From the NCBI GenBank assembly GCA_013399895.1, contig VXBA01002621.1:62001-126000 (forward strand): a DNA stretch of 64,000 bases, read 5' to 3'. Position 1 is the first letter of the stretch, and each line of letters opens with the position of its first letter. This DNA comes from Serilophus lunatus. Its lineage: Eukaryota > Chordata > Aves > Passeriformes > Eurylaimidae. Positions 62,201 to 64,000 of this stretch are shown here, one piece after another. Under the pieces are notes generated by a model. It saw only the letters and a program-made list of their open reading frames with translations. It was not told the DNA's origin and did no database searches. Both the position numbers and the translations under genes were made by a program.

Positions 62201-62956
62201 TAACCCTGGGATCCAGCTGGGGAAATCCAACTTGATACAAATGTCTAGAAAGGCTAGTTCTGGCAAAGATTTGGGATGTAGCCAAGAGCACAAGAACAGT
62301 TATGAGTCACATGCAGCACACTTGAACAAATATGGCGTGGTATCTTCTGTGAAAACCAACACTTGTCACAGTAAGATTAATGGCTCATTTAACCATTGCA
62401 TCCACAGTCAAGGCTAATGCGGTTCTAAATATATGCTTCTTGCTGGACATTTACATTTCTTAATGAAATTAACTTCTTTACACACAAAAGTTGTTTTCAG
62501 TTAACAATACAAGCGGCCTGATATCCTTTACTGACATAAAATTTTAAAGTAAAGTTTCAATCATACCAGGCTGAGCTTCATCAGTCAGCATTACTTTTCA
62601 TACGTTTATTTTTTTTAAATTGTAATGAGCAAATGTTGCTGTGTATTATTCTTGGGAAGTAATTTTGTTTGTTTATTTCATTTGTGAAATAGCCCCAATG
62701 AAAATATAGAGAGCTGCAGTAATTAAGTCAGCAAGTTAAGAAAATCATTTCAGGGATACAGTTTATTTTAGTCTTATGGAATTTGAATGCATCACAGATC
62801 AGAGAAACATCACTTACCATCATTTATACAGTTGCAAAATCCACACTGGTATCTTCTTCCACCTTCAATAAACTGCATGAAGGGACACATGTAAGCTTTG
62901 CAGCGGTTGCATCGGATGGGTCCAGTCTCCCCATGGTTTACAAGATAAAGGGGTGT
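47105..62956 (-). CDS. SEC24D: SEC24D, COPII coat cargo adaptor, 3' two-thirds; continues past the right edge
   Basis: Sec24 pairs with Sec23 in the inner COPII coat at ER exit sites and selects cargo. Fifteen coding exons in transcript order: 62956-62818, 61275-61160, 59040-58916, 54252-54061, 53770-53677, 52313-52197, 51900-51730, 51396-51300, 50687-50542, 49986-49848, 49515-49397, 48776-48597, 48428-48237, 47720-47631 and 47245-47105. They total 2,058 nt, or 685 codons plus TAA, with phases consistent throughout. Domains in order are the Cys4 zinc finger (RCNRCKAYMC, CGFCNC), trunk domain (FMIDVSYRNIKSG), beta-sandwich (ATDFFG, VEFKHDD), helical domain (KTVRDILVNQTAHMLACY) and C-terminal gelsolin-like domain. 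SEC24C/D features and the C-terminus YGGASYVDFLVCIHKEIGQL favour SEC24D over its paralogs. The disordered N-terminal third lies beyond 64,000. Confidence 0.98.
47631..47720 (-). CDS. SEC24D: SEC24D exon: gelsolin-like domain
   Basis: 90 nt, phase 0 at both ends, encoding TSLPNLDNPFSKKLKHILEQ and IQSQKPHTMK. The middle is more diverged from the mammalian sequence than the neighbouring exons. Confidence 0.95.
48237..48428 (-). CDS. SEC24D: SEC24D exon: gelsolin-like domain start
   Basis: 192 nt, phase 0 at both ends, encoding HSLDLKSDAVPAAIRCSEER, GAFLLANGLSMFLWLGARV and SPELIQGLFNVPSFTHIS. Confidence 0.97.
48597..48776 (-). CDS. SEC24D: SEC24D exon: helical domain
   Basis: 180 nt, phase 0 at both ends, encoding LILPDTMKVLPVYMNCLLKS, ERAYHRQLVMAMGVAHTQ and LFFYPQLLPI. 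Confidence 0.97.
49397..49515 (-). CDS. SEC24D: SEC24D exon: helical domain
   Basis: 119 nt, encoding FKAILSQPLKTVRDILVNQT and AHMLACYKKNCANPATVSQ. Confidence 0.97.
49848..49986 (-). CDS. SEC24D: SEC24D exon: beta-sandwich to helical
   Basis: 139 nt, encoding CALLYTTGNGQRRIRIHNVG, NCTSQLADVYRSCETDALI and NFFAKS. Confidence 0.97.
50542..50687 (-). CDS. SEC24D: SEC24D exon: beta-sandwich
   Basis: 146 nt, encoding FRATDFFGAIYMNNTTDVEM, AVDCDKAVTVEFKHDDKL and NEDTGALIQ. Confidence 0.97.
50897..50910. repeat. Short GT dinucleotide microsatellite
   Basis: About seven GT units in a SEC24D intron. It is short, so variability is uncertain. Confidence 0.8.
51300..51396 (-). CDS. SEC24D: SEC24D exon: beta-sandwich
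   Basis: 97 nt, encoding LDADSPQFLSDLRKDIEKK and TGFDATMRVRTST, where the chain enters the beta-sandwich. Confidence 0.97.
51730..51900 (-). CDS. SEC24D: SEC24D exon: trunk domain end
   Basis: 171 nt, encoding TLFQPQGNCYEALAKDCVAN, CCVNLFLFPNQYVDVASVG and TGGTLYKYNNFQ, the conserved late trunk segment. Confidence 0.97.
52197..52313 (-). CDS. SEC24D: SEC24D exon: trunk domain
   Basis: 117 nt, phase 0 at both ends, encoding AAERAGKLFIFHSSLPTAEA and PGRLKNRDDKKLLNTDKEK. The donor is GTATTT, slightly weak. Confidence 0.96.
53361..53414. repeat. 40-bp tandem duplication in AT-rich DNA
   Basis: TAACAGGTATTAAA occurs at 53361-53374 and again at 53401-53414, flanking an ATT-rich run. A slippage-type duplication is likely. 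Confidence 0.8.
53677..53770 (-). CDS. SEC24D: SEC24D exon: trunk domain
   Basis: 94 nt, encoding LLDQIPELFADTNESETIF and APVIQAGMEALK. The donor is GTTAGA. Confidence 0.96.
54061..54252 (-). CDS. SEC24D: SEC24D exon: trunk domain
   Basis: 192 nt, encoding SSAIQVGFVTYNKVLHFFNV, SSLAQPQMMVVTDVSEVF and VPLLDGFLVDFEESRS. Joins the next exon with Asn split AA|C. Confidence 0.97.
54253..56184 (-). other. SEC24D intron, part upstream of the CR1 insertion (plus-strand left)
   Basis: About 1.9 kb of intron with no exon or named repeat recognised. Confidence 0.6.
56185..57906 (+). mobile_element. CR1 LINE copy with internal deletion and N gap, antisense to SEC24D
   Basis: A CR1 retrotransposon copy in a SEC24D intron, opposite to the gene. 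From the left it shows the end of an upstream region (VNWWNSLGGL), then an endonuclease-domain start (YTNARSMGNKQEELEAMV, VVITETWWDDS, GRRGGGVALYIKEVLDV). A 521-N gap follows. It resumes with reverse-transcriptase N-terminal sequence (NAFFASVFSEKID, YKSMGPDGVHPRVMKELADG, LANVTPIYKKG). The text then jumps directly to the C-terminal CVQFWAPQFRKDVEMIERVQ, so the catalytic YADD region is absent from the readable sequence. The 3' UTR ends in ATTCTGTGATTCTGTGA octamers. A frame break is also present at about 57,290-57,330. The copy cannot be autonomous as it stands. The left end is approximate. Confidence 0.93.
56669..57189. other. Assembly gap (521 N) inside the CR1 copy
   Basis: Unresolved bases between the endonuclease and reverse-transcriptase parts of the CR1 element. 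Because both flanks are the same element, the gap probably reflects a repeat that the assembler could not resolve. Confidence 0.98.
57907..58915 (-). other. SEC24D intron between CR1 and the trunk exon
   Basis: About 1 kb of AT-rich intron, nothing recognised. Confidence 0.6.
58916..59040 (-). CDS. SEC24D: SEC24D exon: trunk domain start
   Basis: 125 nt, encoding DKKPPNPPAYIFMIDVSYRN and IKSGLVKLICNELKTLLDKL. FMIDVSY is the first strand of the von Willebrand A-like trunk. The downstream intron is the 4.7-kb one that holds the CR1 copy. Confidence 0.97.
59041..61159 (-). other. SEC24D intron, nothing recognised
   Basis: 2.1 kb intron. Short open frames only, and no transposable element or RNA gene that I can identify. 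Confidence 0.6.
61160..61275 (-). CDS. SEC24D: SEC24D exon: zinc finger to trunk link
   Basis: 116 nt. It encodes PPFFFQHLDHMGQRIDHYER, then PELSLGSYEYVATLDYCR, a near-invariant Sec24 segment leading into the trunk domain. Confidence 0.97.
61276..62817 (-). other. SEC24D intron upstream of the 61.2-kb exon
   Basis: 1.5 kb intron between the zinc-finger exon and the next one. No recognised features. Confidence 0.6.
62818..62956 (-). CDS. SEC24D: SEC24D exon: zinc finger
   Basis: 139 nt. It encodes TPLYLVNHGETGPIRCNRC, KAYMCPFMQF and RRYQCGFCNCIND. The two CxxC pairs bind zinc at the Sec23 contact surface. Starts in phase 0 and ends in phase 1. Confidence 0.97.
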
Positions 62957-64000
62957 CTAGATGGAGAGGTACAGAGAGAACAAGGCAATCCTGAAACCAA
63001 ACTGAGCTAGAAAGGGTTAAGTCAGATTTAACTCTTGTTAGAGATCCCTGACTAAGAGATCAGCCATTGTTCACCATTCACCCAAAAATCTGTGGTAGGC
63101 TGGCTCAACCCCAGAGACCTCCCCAGGGGCTAAACTTACAGGTTCCCGGGCACTATTCTGATACTTATCAGAAAGAGTAAGGACTCAGACCCAAAGTCTA
63201 CAAAGTTTGGAAAGCGTTGGAAGTTTAGGGCTCCAGGCTGATTTTCTCCAGCAAAGATTAAGTTTTACAGCTCACTGAGACAAATCTCCTGGAATCAGGT
63301 CTTTTGCCTTCTCTGTCAGAGTGAGCTTTCCAAGAAAACTAATATTTTGCCCTAAATGCTGCCCCCCCCAACCCTCCGATGCCATGTCACATTCTACACT
63401 GAGGTTTAAATGATGTCAGGGTCACCAGCTGGAGCAGGAGATTTAGGAGAAATACTAATATTTAGTGAAGGCAAGTACATCCAGCAAACAAATCCAGTAC
63501 CTCAAGCACTTGCCAGTTTAATTACACTGACCACGCATGCTTACGGCCTCTGCCAAAACCCACAGCTAATGGAAGACATTTTCCAGATGCCTCTTGCCCT
63601 AATAACTGCAGCAATTGAAAGATTCCTGAGATTATTCTTAAAGTTAGAAAAGTCATACTTGAAGCTACTACAAAAATGGAAGTTTGATCAATTATTTGTG
63701 CAACTCTGTGGGTTTTATTTTTCTTTCTTTTTCTTATCCCTTTCAATCTCAACTACAAATCTCTGAACATGATAACAATAAATGTCCAGTGACTGGACAC
63801 AAAGCAGATCCCTACAGGAACAAAAATACTGACAATGCTTTTCAATGCCACAACATTATATTCATGCTCTTTTTTGTAAATTATTCCCTCTCTTCTTAAG
63901 GAATGAATGTATTTCATCTATTATACATTTTATCTTTCATTGGAGCATAAGAGTCTTTGAACACCTACAAAATCATTCACATCTTCTAGCATTAACTGCT
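62957..64000 (-). other. SEC24D intron at the right edge (partial)
   Basis: I looked for the exon expected before the zinc finger and found no convincing minus-strand coding block. A GTAAGT-type donor near 63133-63140 lacks a matching conserved exon. Confidence 0.6.

Noticed and set aside
63133..63185. A GTAAGT donor on the minus strand that might end the SEC24D exon before the zinc finger
   Set aside because: The sequence before it does not translate into the conserved Sec24 segment expected there, and no acceptor fits.
63410..63766. 118-codon plus-strand frame near the right edge
   Set aside because: No family resemblance, opposite to SEC24D and inside its intron.
1..64000. CRISPR arrays, operons, phage or plasmid modules, tRNA or rRNA genes
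   Set aside because: The window is vertebrate nuclear DNA with spliced genes. No regularly spaced repeats, cloverleaf-type genes or bacterial gene organisation were seen.

Overview
The window is vertebrate nuclear DNA, most likely from a bird. It has split genes with GT-AG introns, CpG-island promoters, sparse repeats, and CR1-type LINE fragments, one of which ends in the ATTCTGTG octamers typical of avian CR1. It also holds a probable avian ERV solo LTR and a short interstitial TTAGGG array. I assembled three conserved protein-coding genes exon by exon and checked that every intron phase matches across each junction. Their order and orientation, PRSS12 (-), METTL14 (+), SEC24D (-), agree with the gene order I recall for human chromosome 4q26.

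Region 1 (about 1-14,700): the 5' half of PRSS12 (neurotrypsin) on the minus strand. It has a signal-peptide exon in a CpG island, interrupted by a 25-N gap, and four exons encoding SRCR domains 1 and 2. The remaining SRCR domains and the protease domain lie beyond the left edge. Region 2 (about 14,700-27,700): intergenic, with two CR1 fragments, one probable solo LTR carrying duplicated TGAGTCA motifs, and four telomere-type hexamers. I saw no gene there. Region 3 (27,786-43,077): METTL14, complete in 11 coding exons (458 codons plus stop), the RNA-binding partner subunit of the m6A mRNA methyltransferase. Its promoter CpG island contains a duplicated 17-nt ETS/CRE-like module. Region 4 (42,610-47,104): the convergent 3' ends of METTL14 and SEC24D. 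Region 5 (47,105-64,000): the last 15 coding exons of SEC24D (685 codons plus stop), a COPII cargo-adaptor subunit, from the zinc finger to the C-terminus. A CR1 copy with an internal deletion, partly hidden by a 521-N gap, sits in one intron.

The three genes act in separate processes: extracellular proteolysis, mRNA methylation and ER export. They look like ordinary syntenic neighbours, not a functional cluster. I found no undescribed multi-gene system. The points most worth checking are the apparently degenerate kringle end in PRSS12 exon 1, the interstitial telomeric array, the duplicated METTL14 promoter module, the LTR repeats, and the long in-frame read-through after METTL14 exon 5.
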